Positions 1 through 11,964 of a DNA stretch of 64,000 nt are shown one piece after another (position 1 is the first letter of the stretch; each line of letters opens with the position of its first letter). The DNA lies in assembly GCA_037127255.1 (NCBI GenBank), contig JBANSL010000013.1:19178688-19242687 (forward strand). Direction: 5' to 3'. The translations under genes were made by a program, and so were the position numbers. Below the pieces are notes generated by a model that did no database searches, was not told the DNA's origin, and saw nothing but the letters and a program-made list of their open reading frames with translations. Source of the stretch: Persicaria tinctoria (taxonomy: Eukaryota > Streptophyta > Magnoliopsida > Caryophyllales > Polygonaceae).

Positions 1-8
1 ATCAGAGC
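1..8 (+). other. Partial primer-binding site of the first copia element
   Basis: ATCAGAGC matches the 3' part of the plant copia primer-binding site that pairs with initiator tRNA-Met. It lies 59 bases before the gag start codon, as expected. The rest of the site is cut off by the window edge. Confidence 0.5.
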
Positions 9-66
9 TGTAAGATTCTTTGAATAGTTTTTTTTTTCCATTAAACGCTTTGAGAAAGCTTCTATC

Positions 67-1000
67 ATGGTTAATCAGAACCCAGTGCACAACAACTTCG
101 GCAATCAGGAAAACCAAGGAAATTTTGCTGATCCTCTGCTCTTAGCAAACTCTGACCATCCAGGGTCACAACTTATTACAAGTACTTTTGATGGCTTGAA
201 CTATCTACCATGGATGAGAGGTGTTATTATGGCACTGGGGGCTAAACACAAACTTGGTTCCATAGACAGAATATGTGTGAAACCAGATGGAAATGACTTT
301 GTTGAGGTTCGAAGATGGATAAGAGTTGATTTCATGGTTAGGTGTTGGTTTCTCAACTCCATGACTAGTTCAATAAAGGAGAGTTTCATTTTTATGGATT
401 CTACTAAGCAGTTGTAGGATGAAATCTCTGAGAGATATGGTCAATCTTATGGGCCATTGATTTATCAATTGAAAAAGAAATTGAGTGGTATAATGCAGGA
501 GGGTTTAGCTGTTGCTGATTACTTCAACAAATTGAAGAAGATATGGGATCAACTTCAAGTGCTAGAGAGCATTCGAGTATGCACTTCTGGAGGAATCTCA
601 CATTGCAGATGTGAGCTGCAGAGAAAGATGAATAAGGCTGAGATGAGGAACAAGCTTATGCAGTTTCTGATGGGAATGAATGAGTATTATGAAGGTATGA
701 GAAATCAAATTCTCTCCACATACCCCATACCAAACATCAACAAGGCCTATTACTTGATTACTTAAGCTGAGTCTCATAAAGGTGGAGGAAGCACTACTGG
801 GAATCCTCAAGATTCCAGTGTTATGGTTGCTAGCTAGCAGACCAATGAATTGGCCATATTCAAAGGGATACAATCAGAACTCTTCTTACTCTAGAAATCA
901 AGGGAATGTGGTGGATATCAGGATAACAAAAGGGAGTATCAGGGCCGGATGGATAAAGCAGAGAAGGCCAAGCTTAAATGCTATTACTGTCATGAGAGGA
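67..1000 (+). pseudogene. copia gag remnant
   Basis: The reading frame starts at ATG 67 and resembles the N-terminal gag domain of plant copia elements: a DHPG motif, then a FDGLNYLPW block, then the GSIDRICVKP block. A TAG at 415-417, in the position of an expected Trp codon, interrupts it. The same frame then continues (DEISERYGQSYGPL, KKKLSGIMQEG, YFNKLKKIWDQL) to a TAA at 763-765. A shift of frame follows. Gag forms the particle that packages element RNA. This copy is non-functional because of the stops and the frameshift. Confidence 0.75.
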
Positions 1001-1299
1001 CATTTGGTTGAGCAGTGCTTCAAGATTCATAGCTATCCAGAATGGTTTCAAGGACCCAGGGATCCTGTCAAAGGATCTGCTAACTCAGCAGGAATGCAAG
1101 AGCAAGAGAGTACCATTGATGAAGATAGATCTCATAACAAAGCTGATGATGGAAGAGTTGATAAAGCTCTTGTGAATGTTGTATGTCATGGAGTTTTCAA
1201 GGTGATGAGAGGGAAAGCCACATCCGAGGGTCCTTCAAATGCTAATTTGGCAGGTATGTTCTTCCTATCTACTGTGAATTCTGTAGATAAAATGGAGAG

Positions 1300-1646
1300 T
1301 AGTATAGAATGGCTAGTTGATACTAGCGCCAATGACCACATGGTTGATGATGAGTCATTGTTACATGACAAAGTAAGGTTGAGTAGTCCTGACTTTGTTG
1401 GATTACCAGATGGTCACATTGTTATGGTGAACATATCCGGGAAAGTCCAGTTATCTGATCGGATTGTGTTGTATAATGTACTGTATGTACCAGGTTTCAA
1501 GCACAAGTTGTTATATGTTGGGAGAATTATTGAAAGAACTGGTTTGAGAGCAATTTTTTATTTACATGGTTACACTTTTCAGGGCCATGGATGTGAAGAA
1601 GTGATCATGAGAGGGATACAAAAGGACAGACTCTACAAAATTCCCC
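1300..1646 (+). pseudogene. copia protease region, cut by the CACTA insertion
   Basis: Around 1310-1345 the frame reads EWLVDTSANDHMV, the copia aspartic protease active-site block (usually WxxDTGAxxHM) with Ser in place of Gly. It is followed by LPDGHIVMVNISGKVQL and VLYVPGFKHKLLYV, typical of copia protease up to the pre-integrase region. The coding sequence stops at 1646 where the CACTA terminus begins, and resumes after 5838. Confidence 0.75.
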
Positions 1647-1899
1647 CACTACAAAAAATAATTAATTTAGCTTCGGCAAAAAACCGTAGCAAAAGGCTGT
1701 CCAGGCGTGGCAAAAGGCCATTAGCTTCGGCATTTCTACGGGAAATGGGGGGGGGGGGTTGCGAAGCTTGGGGTCGCAAAAGTTGGTAGCTTCGGCAAGT
1801 AGCCGTAGCAAAGTTATTTGCTACGGCTTCGCTACGGCAAACAACTCCTGATGACACATTTGCTACGGCAAACTGCCGTAGCTAAAATGTGGGTGGAAA

Positions 1900-3109
1900 A
1901 TTAAAAAAAAAAATGCCTTTTAGCCCGGATTTTTCAGACCCGGGTTAAAAAGTCTAATATTTTTATTAAAAAAAAATGTAATTAATTATACAAAATTTAC
2001 ATACATAATAAAATGTTAACCTACATAATTTATATACAATCAATATACATAATTATAAAATTTACATATAAATGTCCAAAACTATATTTTAACCAAAAAA
2101 ACAGTTGGTCAGCGAAAAGATTCCACTCCATACTGCCTCATGTGAAAACAGTTGCTGTGTGTACGAGGAGATTCAAATGCCTGTGTTACAAAGATGTAAT
2201 AGTCAAGTGAATACGAAGGTAAGACAACTAAAAATAAAGTAGAACAAATGCATACAAGGGCTAACAAACGCCTGTGTTACAGAGATGATAGGTGCAACAG
2301 ACAGTTTTCACACTCACAATCAGATTATTGCAGCCTTAATTTACAAGAGAAACATGCAATTTCATTAAGATATAGCAAGTTGCAGCAATGTAAGAACCAT
2401 AATAGAGAGGAATTAATCAGTTTTCCAAGAGAAAACCTTAAAGATAGAGAAAAGAAGAATACCCTTTCCCTAGGAATGTAGGTGCAACTCTAGTTTTCGC
2501 ATGGACACTTGCATTACCCATTCAAGCAACAAAAAAAGATGATTTCCCAGAATCGCAACAGCACTAACGAAAAGACAAATGGAAATGTCAAAATAAAAAA
2601 CTGAGACTGAAATTATACTTTAAATTGTGCAAATGATGTTTTGCATGAGCTTCAAGAACCTAACTCCTCTGCTGTTCACAGAGAACAACAGCCAAACTAA
2701 AAAATTATGTAAAGCAACCATGCCATCATAAGCATACAATTTAGAACAGGTTTTGTGAATATTAATGTGAAATCAATCAAGATAGAACAGTTCACATTAT
2801 TAGCCCACTATGTAACAAGCTATCTTACATCATTGGCAATTGCATAATTTAAGATAGATTTAGTGATCGATCTAGAACGTCATTTCCACACTGATTAGCA
2901 AGATCTTTACTTGGAGCAAATGTAAACCATACCACTAAACAACCACTTCTCCTTGCAGAATAATCTCATAAGCTGAGGAAAGAAAACACAAGTATTCGAG
3001 GCTCACTGAAAAGATGATAATATAAGAAAATGTGTAGTCTTAGAGCTAGATAAATCAATTTGAAGTGAATATGGGACAAATATTCTACACAGATGAAGTA
3101 ACTACTCAC
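1900..3109. other. CACTA interior, AT-rich, no recognised coding sequence
   Basis: This stretch lies downstream, on the minus strand, of the captured valyl-tRNA synthetase exons. It contains a short imperfect direct repeat (GCCTGTGTTACA at about 2179 and 2270). I could not find further synthetase exons here. It may be intron and 3' flank of the captured fragment, but this is not shown by the sequence. Confidence 0.4.
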
Positions 3110-4009
3110 TTGGGAATCCCGAATAAGTCCATGGAGGTAAACATACTTAAAAGGAACTTCTCCGGTGAACTCAATCCCCATCATGACCATCCTTGCCACC
3201 CAGAAAAACAATATGTCATGCCTGTTCAAACAAAGAACAGGTGTAAGTCCTGACTTGTTGCTAAAAATTTGGATCAGAGCTATAAGTATATTTCAAACGT
3301 ACAACATGGTAAAGTATGCTCAATGATGTCAACTTTTGATACCAACCCCATTATAATTTTATTAAGCTTTAATTAATATCTTCACGTTTCTGTATAATTT
3401 AGTTAGTTAATTTAGTTTCCCATTCCCACTTAGTTTTTAGGCATTATCCCCAACATATTTATGTAATTATGTTCTCTTCAAACGAGAACTGAAACTGCTA
3501 AAAAAATTAGGGTCTGATTTGCATGGCTTTTAGCCACCGTAACAGCATGTTTCCATGGTTATACATTGTCATTTATTTATTAGAAAAATGTACCAAATCA
3601 ACATGACATACCAAACAGACCCTTGCGCATTTTTTGTGTTGACCTGTTAACTAGTAAAGTCATTATTTATATGATGCTCCAACTAGTTCATTGGCTACAG
3701 AATTATACTAAGGCCCTTTGTTTTTCTCCTAGAGAACTCTTGCTACTAATAAGAATCCCACATTGGGAACATTAAAACTCTCCAGCTATTTAAGGATCCT
3801 CAGTTTCAAGTATTGATGATGTAGAATGGGATTAAACTCCTTTAAAAATGAATTATAACTAATATAGAAACTGTGGAAAAGGAACAAACTAATATACAAG
3901 TCCAATTAGAGTGTCGTACCCTGTTTCAAGCATTGTTGTTGGGTAGAACCGTTTGAAATCCTCAGCTGAAACTTCTGGCCATCCTAGTGTACTGAAGGGC
4001 CATAATGCG
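3110..4009 (-). pseudogene. Captured fragment of a valyl-tRNA synthetase gene (two exons)
   Basis: Valyl-tRNA synthetase attaches valine to tRNA-Val. Two minus-strand exons with good splice sites are present. Exon 4009-3920 encodes [18 protein letters not shown] and continues through the block [10 protein letters not shown]. Exon 3221-3110 begins [14 protein letters not shown] and continues through LHGLIRDSQ. The first exon starts after a CAG acceptor and ends before a GT donor; the second does the same, and the codon phase joins correctly across the intron (GG|G). These are the conserved blocks of the class I catalytic domain just before the KMSKS loop, which is absent. About 67 residues are covered out of roughly 1000, so it cannot be an enzyme. 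It sits entirely inside the CACTA element and is therefore a transduplicated fragment. Confidence 0.88.
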
Positions 4010-4213
4010 CTGCACAGGTTATGAATTGCAATTGATTACTGGCTTTGACATGTGTGTTGTGAGAACTGGGACATAGCTTAGAAATTTCATCTATGTATGC
4101 TACAAGTGACACTCTGAAATCTGACTCAGCAAAATAAATTCACAAATTTTACCACAACTGGCAAGCAAATTTCAGGATAAACAAGCATGAAGACTTAGGC
4201 TAGCAATACTGAC

Positions 4214-4991
4214 CTGTCCATTTATTTCCACCTGCAACACATAAAAACTGCACCAGTAGCTATAGTAAGCGTATCTTTGATACAATGGGTGCCCCGAATC
4301 AGCAAAAGGAAGCATTTAGAGCCATGATCACTTTAAATTGTAAAATTTAGCTTCAAAAGATGCAAATGTTGTCAAATCAACAGAAGAAAAAAGGCATAAT
4401 CAGTGTTTTTTGTTTTGTTTTACGAGGTCCCTTAGAGCATAGCAAATGGGCCAAAAGACTTGTTGAAATATCATATTTAAAACATCTCAGATGCAAATAT
4501 CTCTTTACCCGATTAAGCATTACCAATCACTAATAGAGAAGGGCCAAAAGAAAGGAATAAAATGAAAACCAATAACTTACCCCAACCTTTGGTTTTTGAA
4601 GAAGAACATCATCTTCCAAGTAGCCAGCAGATTCTAGAAATACAGGAAACAATTTCTTCAAGAAAAGCATGCATAATGTCTAGGAAGAAATTAAGCAAGG
4701 GTTGGACATATTTTTAAAATTCAGAAACCAAGATATACAAAGGCCGATTAGGTAATAATCTAAACAAATTAAGAAATTGAATATTAAAAAATAGCATACT
4801 TGTTCTATTAAAAACACGTAAATTGAATATAAAATTGAACCTATGAGCTCACAAAAAATCAGAAATTTGCTCACCTTTGAAGTTTGAACTGAAGCCGAGT
4901 TGTAGGGGCTGGAAGAGGGCATGGGTCGTGGAGGGGCAACAACTGAGCGTTGGCGCAGTGGGGCGGGGGAGTTTAATACAGACATTGAACC
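4214..4991 (-). pseudogene. Captured exons of a second, unrecognised gene
   Basis: Three minus-strand exons with GT/AG borders can be chained in one frame. Exon 4991-4875 contains the start ATG at 4985 and encodes 37 residues (MSVLNSPAPLRQRSVV, then a Pro/Ser-rich stretch). Exon 4679-4581 encodes 33 residues including FLKKLFPVFLESAGYLEDD and LLQKPKV. An 18-bp micro-exon 4231-4214 encodes VEINGQ. All introns are phase 0. I do not recognise the family. The conserved-looking open frame and clean splice sites argue for a real captured gene part. It lies upstream of the synthetase exons on the same strand, so one transcript could join both. Confidence 0.6.
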
Positions 4992-5220
4992 CTGTGAATT
5001 CACAAATTAATCGAGTTTGTTTATAAAAAAAAATAGTAATATCAAACCCACTTTCCTCAAATCCGACTAGAATACCCCAGGAAATTTGCCTCCTATAACC
5101 ACTCTCCTATGGCAAACCCACTTTCCCCAAATTCGAGCAAACCCTAGAATACCTTTTTCAGTAAAATCAAACCCCGCTTTCCCAAATTAAACCCTAACCA
5201 AACACGGTTTCAAGAAATTA

Positions 5221-5495
5221 CCTGATAATGGAGGCTTGGTAGGGATGAGAATCGATTAACTTGGCCGAGCATCGACGAGAGCATAGGCGGGCGGGAGCAC
5301 AGGGAACGATGGTGAAAGATGGGAGAGGGAGGGAGGAGAAGATGGGAGAATCCCGCAGGCGAGTACAAGCTCCGGCGAGTACAGGGCGGGAGAAGATGGG
5401 AGAGGCGAAGAACAAGCGGGAGAAGAGGGAGGGAGTACTGAAATTGAAATGGGGAATGGGGGATTTGGGGATTTTCAGTTTTTGAAGTTGAATGT
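5221..5495 (-). other. Putative untranslated first exon of the captured chimeric transcript
   Basis: On the minus strand a GC-rich purine/pyrimidine-biased block ends in CATTATCAG followed by GTAATT, a plausible splice donor, about 230 bp upstream of the coding exon that begins at 4991. This would make it a 5' leader carried into the CACTA together with the captured gene. No protein similarity is visible. Confidence 0.35.
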
Positions 5496-5838
5496 ATGTA
5501 CTGTACATTGATTAAGTTTTATTTTATTTTTCCTTTTTTTTTGGATTAAGTTGGGTTTTGATTTGCTACAATTCCGTTGCAAATTTAGTGTATCTATTTT
5601 AATTTTTTTGCCACGGGGAGGCCCTCCCGTCGCAACTATTGTCATGGCATCGCAAATTTGATTTTTTTTTTCTTATAGTGTAACTACGGCAACTTTTCCG
5701 AAGCTACTGTCTTGGGTTTTTTTTTCCAAATTTAACGCATGTCGTAGCTAATGCCGTGACAAAAGGTTATCAATTGCTACGGCACACGTCTGCCGAAGCT
5801 AGCAAGGGTAGCAAATTTAATTATTTTTTGTAGTGCCC

Positions 5839-6880
5839 ATGTGCTGTCAAGAAGATCAGACAATAAAGAGGATCAACAAGCTTTGAAATTGATTCCTTCA
5901 GTTTTTGCTTCCGCTAAACTAGATTTGCATATTCATCATGCTAGGCTTGGGCATACTTCTATAGCTAAGCTGAAACATGTAGAGTTTTTGAAGAATGTTG
6001 TCTAGAATTATATGTTTTGTGAAACCTGCAACTTGGCTAAACACCATAAGTTATCTTTTGAATCAATCAATTTTATGGCCAAAGGCCTTTTTGAACTTGT
6101 GCATATAGATTTATGGGGACCTTATTAGGTTTTAAGTGCCACATGAGCAAGATACTTCTTAACAGTTGTTGATGATCACGGAAGGGTCAGGGTCACATGG
6201 AACTACCTTCTTAAGGAGAAGACAGAGGTATATAGAACTATCAGTTCATTTCTTTCATATGTGAAGACACAATTTGTAAGGAGAGTGAAATGCATTTGAA
6301 GTGATAATAGGACTGAGATTGTGAATCAGGGATGTACTGAGTTGTTTGCAGAAAATGGAGTGATACACCAGAGGAGTGCTCCGTATACTCCTCATCAAAA
6401 TGGGAGTGTTGAAAGGAAGCATAGACACCTAGTTGAAATGGTTGGAGCAATGAAGATTCATGCCAACTTACCTTGACATATTGGAGTGAATGCATACTTA
6501 CAGCAACTCATGTGATCAACAAATTACCTACTGTAATACTTGGCCGGAAGACTCCATTTGAAGTGTTGTTTGGAAGGAAACCATCATATGATGAATTGAG
6601 GGTTGTAGGATGCATGTGCTTTGCACCTACTCAGCACACGATCAGAGATAAATTTGATGCAAAGAGGAGGAAGTATGTTTTCTTAAGTTACCCTCATGGA
6701 CAGAAGGCATACAGATTGCTTGACTGTCAAAGTGGAAAGGTATTTGTGAGCAGAGATGTTGTTTTTCATGAGGGCAGATTTTCTTTTAAGGATGATGCTA
6801 ATGAAGATGATGAGATGAATACAGAAAGCCATCCAAACTTGCCACGTGTTAATCCAGTAAGTGACTATGAAGAGTAGGGA
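5839..6880 (+). pseudogene. copia pre-integrase and integrase remnant
   Basis: The copia polyprotein resumes right after the CACTA target duplication. Visible blocks are HHARLGHTSIAKLKHV (pre-integrase His motif), FCETCNLAKHH (zinc-binding pair), FELVHIDLWGPY and TVVDDHGR (integrase DDE core with its first Asp), SDNRTE (second Asp), APYTPHQNGSVERKHR (Glu region), then RKTPFEVLFGRKPSYDELRVVGC and YPHGQKAYRLLD (C-terminal part, open from 6473 to 6877). Stops occur at several positions, among them the TGA at 6474. Integrase would insert the DNA copy into the genome; this one is dead. Confidence 0.8.
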
Positions 6881-7225
6881 GCTCAATTCAGGAATGATAA
6901 TCCACTTCCTGCTCTAAGCCAAACAGATTCCTTTAACCTTCCATCACCATAAAATGTCCCTTCTACTCTTTGGAGATCACCAACACTAGAAAGCATAAGC
7001 CAAGCCCCCATCTTGAACCATGATGATTTTTCTCCCTTGAGGAGATCATCTAGACCAACACAAAGCAATCAAGACTTAGAGATTTCATATGTCCCACAAT
7101 AACATCAGACTCTAGCCAACTTTCATCATCCTTCCTTGCCAGTGTCCTAGGAGATATGTCCCAGCACTTTGAGGACTTTGTCACATCCTTTGTGAATATG
7201 GCAACCATCCCTGAACCTAGAACTT

Positions 7226-8760
7226 AAAAACAAGTTGTGAAGGATAACCTATGGCAAAAAACTATGAACAAAGAGCTCACAACTCTTGAAGAAATCAAAC
7301 CTGGATTATGACAGAGCTACCACCTGATCATAAAGCAATTGGATGCAAGTGGGTGTATAAGGTAGATAGAGCAGATGGGTCAGTTGAGAGATACAAGCCC
7401 ATGCTTGTTGCAAAAAGATATAATCAAGTGGAAGGGAAATACTACAAACATACCTTCTCACCAATGGCAAAACTAGCCACAATGAGACTAATTTTTTTCA
7501 ATAGCTGCAAAGAAGGATTGATCAGTTTTTCAACTGGACGCCAATAATGCTTTCTTACATGAAAGCCTAGAGGAGGATGTGTACATGACTACTCCAGAAG
7601 GATATGATGCTAAGTCAGGCCAAGTGTGCAAATTGAGTCACTATATGGCCTGAAGCAAGCATCTAGACAATGGAATACAAAATTGTCTCAATTCATGATC
7701 TCTCTTGGCTATGCTCAGGCAAAGAATTATTACTCCTTGTTTATCAAACAAGTTCCTAAAGGACAAGTTGTGTCATTGGTGTATGTGGATGATTTATTAC
7801 TTATAGGTGATGATATTGATGAAATAAACTCTATTAAATCAGCTTTGCATCAGGCATACACTATCAAGGATCTTGGTGTAGCCAGGTATTTTTAGGGGCT
7901 AGAAATCACAAGATCAGCAGCAGCTGGAATATCACTTCATCAGAGGAAATACATCCTTGACATCATAGAAGATTGTGGGATGATAGGCTGTAAGCCAAGT
8001 GGATTCCCCATGCCTAAGGGTTTGAAATTGTCTCCGGAGATTGGGAATCCTCTTCCAGATCCTGAGAGATACATAAGATTAGATAGAAAGGCTCTTGTTT
8101 CTAAATTTGACAAGACCTGGCCTATCTTATGCCATACAACACTTGAGTCAATTCATGAGTAGTCCCAAGGAACCTCATATAGATGCAGCCATGCATGTTG
8201 TCAGATACTTGGCACACACTATTGGCTTGAGATTGTTTTACAAAAGAGAGACAAATTTCAATGTCATGGGATATTGTGATGCAAATTGGGGAGCATGTGC
8301 TTACAGTGCTAGATCACTTACTAGGTACTACATTTATCTTAGAAGCTCACTTGTTTCATGGAAGACAAAGAAATAGCAAACTGTCTCAAAATCTTCAGCT
8401 CAATCAAAATACATAAGTATGTCTAAGATAGCTAGTGAGCTTGTATGGATTGAAGGTTTGCTTCATGACTTATCCATAGAAGTTCCATTGCCAATTCCTT
8501 TGCATTGTGATAGCAGAGCAGCTATAAATATAGCAGCGCAGCTATAAATATAGCAGCAAATCCAGTTTTCCATGAGAGAACTAAGTATATCAAGGTGGAT
8601 TGTCACTTCATTAGAGATAAAGTTCTTGAAGGATTCATAAGAACTCTTTACATCCGTACTAGATTACAAATTGCAAATGTTATGACTAACCCCCTTGGAG
8701 AAGATCATCTCAAGCAGTTCATATGCAAGTTAGGACTTGTCAATCCTCTCCCAAGTCCAA
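7226..8760 (+). pseudogene. copia reverse transcriptase and RNase H remnant
   Basis: Reverse transcriptase starts with AIGCKWVYKVDRADGSVERYKP (about 7330-7395) and contains the catalytic block LVYVDDLLLIGDD (about 7776-7815). RNase H follows with MGYCDANWGACAYSARS, then SAQSKYISMSKIASELVW and LHCDSRAA. The domains are spread over frames 7308-7547, 7626-7895 and 8095-8376, so at least three frameshifts or stops are present. A local duplication of about 20 bp (CAGCTATAAATATAGCAG, near 8519-8555) adds another break. Confidence 0.8.
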
Positions 8761-8763
8761 CTT

Positions 8764-8773
8764 GAGGAGGGGG
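8764..8773 (+). other. Polypurine tract of the first copia element
   Basis: GAGGAGGGGG lies directly upstream of the inferred 3' LTR start. This is where plus-strand DNA synthesis would be primed. Confidence 0.65.
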
Positions 8774-9070
8774 TATTGAGATCCTAGCATATTTGCAGTT
8801 TATGTCCTTTATTAATTTCTTAGCAAAATAATGTCCTCATGGACCACTAGCTAGTTGTCATTGTTTTGTCTGTTAGCACTATTTAAACCGAACATTTTTG
8901 TTTTCTTGGTATGGAGAATGAAGGGCTGCTATGGCAGAAAACCCTAAATAACCATTTCCAAATCCTCCTATGCTCATGAATGAACTTACTATTTTCATCA
9001 GTTTAATGCTTGCCGCTTGATCTTGATTGAGCGGATCTAGCATTAAAGCTAGATTTTTACGATAACCCAA
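8774..9070 (+). repeat. 3' LTR of the first copia element
   Basis: Sequence after the polypurine tract starts TATTGAGATCC, probably a mutated TG terminus. It contains ACTATTTAAACC, a possible TATA box, near 8877 and ends near ACCCA at about 9070. Only one LTR is in the window, so the right border is an estimate. Confidence 0.5.
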
Positions 9071-9079
9071 TAATTCAAT

Positions 9080-11860
9080 AATTGAATCTTTATGTCAAAA
9101 AAACTTTAACCTTTTTCCAAACACTCTTAATGAACAAACAATTTAATTCATCTATTGTATTTGATTTTCAATACTCCCTCCGATCCAAAAAAAATGCCGT
9201 TTAACTTTTTAACACGTAATTTTCAGGTTTAGGATTTCAGATTTAGAAAAAGATAAACAAGCCTTATTTAGTGCAAATGTGCAATTCTCCATAGACTGAT
9301 CTCCTGGTTTAGAACAAAATTTTAAATTAATTTCAATAAAGCATGATTTTTACATGATATAAATTTACAAACATATAAATAAAAAAATATAGCTTTTAAT
9401 TTAAAAAAAAAATTAAATTACAATCAAAATAATTAAGTAATATATCGAGTATTATACAATATAATCCAAATTAAGATTAAGATTCTTAACTTTATACAAT
9501 CAAAATAATTAAGTTTTTTATATAGCAAGATGTAGTAGCTAGATGGGATGTACTCATGTACATGCTCTAGACACTAGCCATATATAATTAAGTTATTAGT
9601 TCTTAAAAAATCAGGTCTCATTTAATGAATAAATAAAATCAAATCGATCTCAGTAGCCATAACCGTGCACGCATTAGTTGGTTTTATAGTTTAATTAATA
9701 GCACATTAATTAGCATTTGTAATTGTAAGGACGTGCGGTATAAAGAGTGTTTAGTTAGTTACACTCTTGAGCATGATTCGTATGGTATTAATTGAAGTAA
9801 GGGAATCTTGCAGGAATATATATATCCCTAGCTAATTAGGATTCAATCTTACCCAACCATGTGTTCTTCTTCATCCTTTTTAAACATATGAATCCACACA
9901 AAGGGGGAATTAATGGAGAAAACATGCATCCCCTTCAATTAATGCAACTTAATCCATCCATATATTTTATACATTAATAATCAATTGATTAATTACTTAA
10001 TTTGGCGGCTCCACAGGATAAGCACTGAAGAACACCAAAATTATAAATATTAGAGTTTAGGTTTTCCAAGCTATCCTTATCTATATATAACCTTAATTTA
10101 GAAGACTTTGCTTACGTGTCAATCTTAGATGAGTTTTAGGAATATTGACCAATTATGTTTTTTTCTTTGATTTTTTTATTTCTCCTTTTCTCTTTTTTTT
10201 CCATTAATTTTTTTAATCCTCCATTCTCTTTTATTCTTAACATATTTACTAACATCTATAATAACCTTAGTTTAGAAGACTTTGCTTACGTGTCAATCTT
10301 AGAGGAGTTTTAGGAATATTGACCAATTAGGTTTTTTTCCTTGATTTTTTTATTTCTCATTTTCTCTTTTTTTCCATTAATTTTTTTAATCCTCCATTCT
10401 CTTTTATTCTTAACATATTTACTAACAATTGGGCTTAATTCAAAACATTGAATTCAATCTAATATAACCATTAGGCTTAACTCACATTTATGTACTAACT
10501 ATTGAGTTTAATTCAAAACATTGAATATAATTATTAGTTGTGACACATCACATTTAAATGCATGATTCAGATTTCAAAATTTCTAAATAATTTACAATGA
10601 TATTGATATTATTATTACTGGGTGATTTAAAATATCCACATTTATGTATTATACTTTAGACGAGATATAAAAAAAATTATTTCAGAATTACAAGATACAT
10701 TTATGGTAAAGTTTTTTTTATCTTAACTTTTATTAGTATTTTATAATATATTTATATATATTATTAATATTTTAGTTTTAAAAAACCGCGGCATGACGCG
10801 AGAATTGTACTAGTTCGATTTTAAAATCTAAACAAAAAAGGGTGAATTTTTTTTTAAATGACGTATTTATAAGTTTATTTATATTTATTAAAAAAAAGAA
10901 CGATTTAGGGAAACACACCAAAATACAAATGGGTGCTTTTTTTCAAAAAAATTACAAATTGGTCAATTCGATCAATAACATTTTTTTTTCTTTTTTAATG
11001 ATCTAGAGGCTACGAGGATATCTACTAATCTTTCACGTACGTGCCACTATGTTTGAAATCTTAACCTAGTAAATGGCACTTCTCTCTTACTAATAAGATA
11101 AGAGGTCATTAGTAATTTTTTTTACGGATAAAAAAAAGTATTTTTTTTTTACCAATAACAGGTTATAGATTAAAAAATTTAATTATAAAAGATTTTTTAA
11201 ATGGATACTTTATTTTTTATATGGTTTTTCTAAAATCATACTTTATTTTGTATAGAATCTTTTCTAATTAAGTTTGTTAATCTATATATCCTTTTAAGGT
11301 ATAGGTAGAAAGACTCAATTAAATTAATTCAGGAATATATATGTTCGAAAAATAGAGGGAAAAAATGTTTATGTAATCCACAGGATTTGTTGGATCCATC
11401 AAATAGATTTGTGACGTTACAAAAATAGCAACCATTTTTAGTTTTTCCCAAAGTAAATACATAATAGTTTTTTTTTTTTTTTGACAAATCGGTCTCAACT
11501 CTCAAGTAGGAAGTTAGAATAATACAAGTTGGTGAATTTGGTATATACAAAGTTGCTACTGTGAGGTGTTTTTTTGTCTTAGTTATAATGTAAATGAATT
11601 AATAAATAAATAAATCATTCAAGTGATTAATTAACGTAAAAAGTACAAAAGATTAATGTATAAACATACATCCTCTTGGCAACTTCATGGGTTCAGCTGA
11701 CGGGAGCCAAATCTAGATCATCACACTAGTTTATTGTATTATAATAAGTTTAATTAAAGTACTGGTCCTCCTACATCATAACTCATAAGATTTTAGTTAG
11801 CTCAAAAATGAAGTGACGTCATAATTAATACGGTAGTAATTTCGCTTTCGAAAGGGTATT
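9080..11860. other. AT-rich intergenic region without genes
   Basis: No open frame with recognisable protein blocks is present. A Stowaway-like terminus (CTCCCTCCGATCC) stands alone near 9174, without a matching partner nearby. A 175-bp tandem duplication lies at 10080-10432. Otherwise there are many homopolymer A/T runs. Confidence 0.6.
10080..10432. repeat. Two tandem copies of a 175-bp AT-rich unit
   Basis: The segment from about 10080 to 10254 is repeated from about 10255 to 10432 with few changes. Shared landmarks are TTTAGAAGACTTTGCTTACG, GAGTTTTAGGAATATTGACC and CATTCTCTTTTATTCTTAAC. No terminal inverted repeats or coding potential are visible. The high similarity suggests a recent duplication. 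Confidence 0.85.
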
Positions 11861-11964
11861 TAATTTATCTCATACTACGTTTTTTTTTTATTAGGAAAAA
11901 ATTCGACCTCAGACAAACCTGATACTCGAGAGGCCGGCGAATAGGCAGACGGACTAGCCGTCAA

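Larger units (their letters stand above)
1647..5835. mobile_element. Non-autonomous CACTA (En/Spm) transposon carrying captured gene fragments
   Basis: The left end begins CACTACAAAAAATAATTAA and the right end is the reverse complement of almost the same sequence. The flanking triplet CCC (1644-1646 and 5836-5838) is duplicated, as expected for CACTA elements. Subterminal regions are full of short repeats of the type GCTACGGC and GCTTCGGCA in both orientations, the usual transposase-binding layout. The length is 4189 bp. I see no transposase frame; the interior holds gene fragments on the minus strand. The insertion splits the copia protease-integrase region, so it is younger than that element. 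Confidence 0.92.
1..9070 (+). mobile_element. Decayed Ty1/copia LTR retrotransposon, 5' LTR outside the window, split by a CACTA element
   Basis: The order gag, protease, (CACTA insertion), integrase, reverse transcriptase, RNase H, polypurine tract, 3' LTR is the Ty1/copia order. The first bases (ATCAGAGC) fit the tail of the usual TGGTATCAGAGC primer-binding site, so the 5' LTR must lie just left of the window. Reading frames are broken by many stops and frameshifts, so the copy cannot move by itself. The 3' boundary near 9070 is approximate because no second LTR is available for comparison. Confidence 0.85.
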
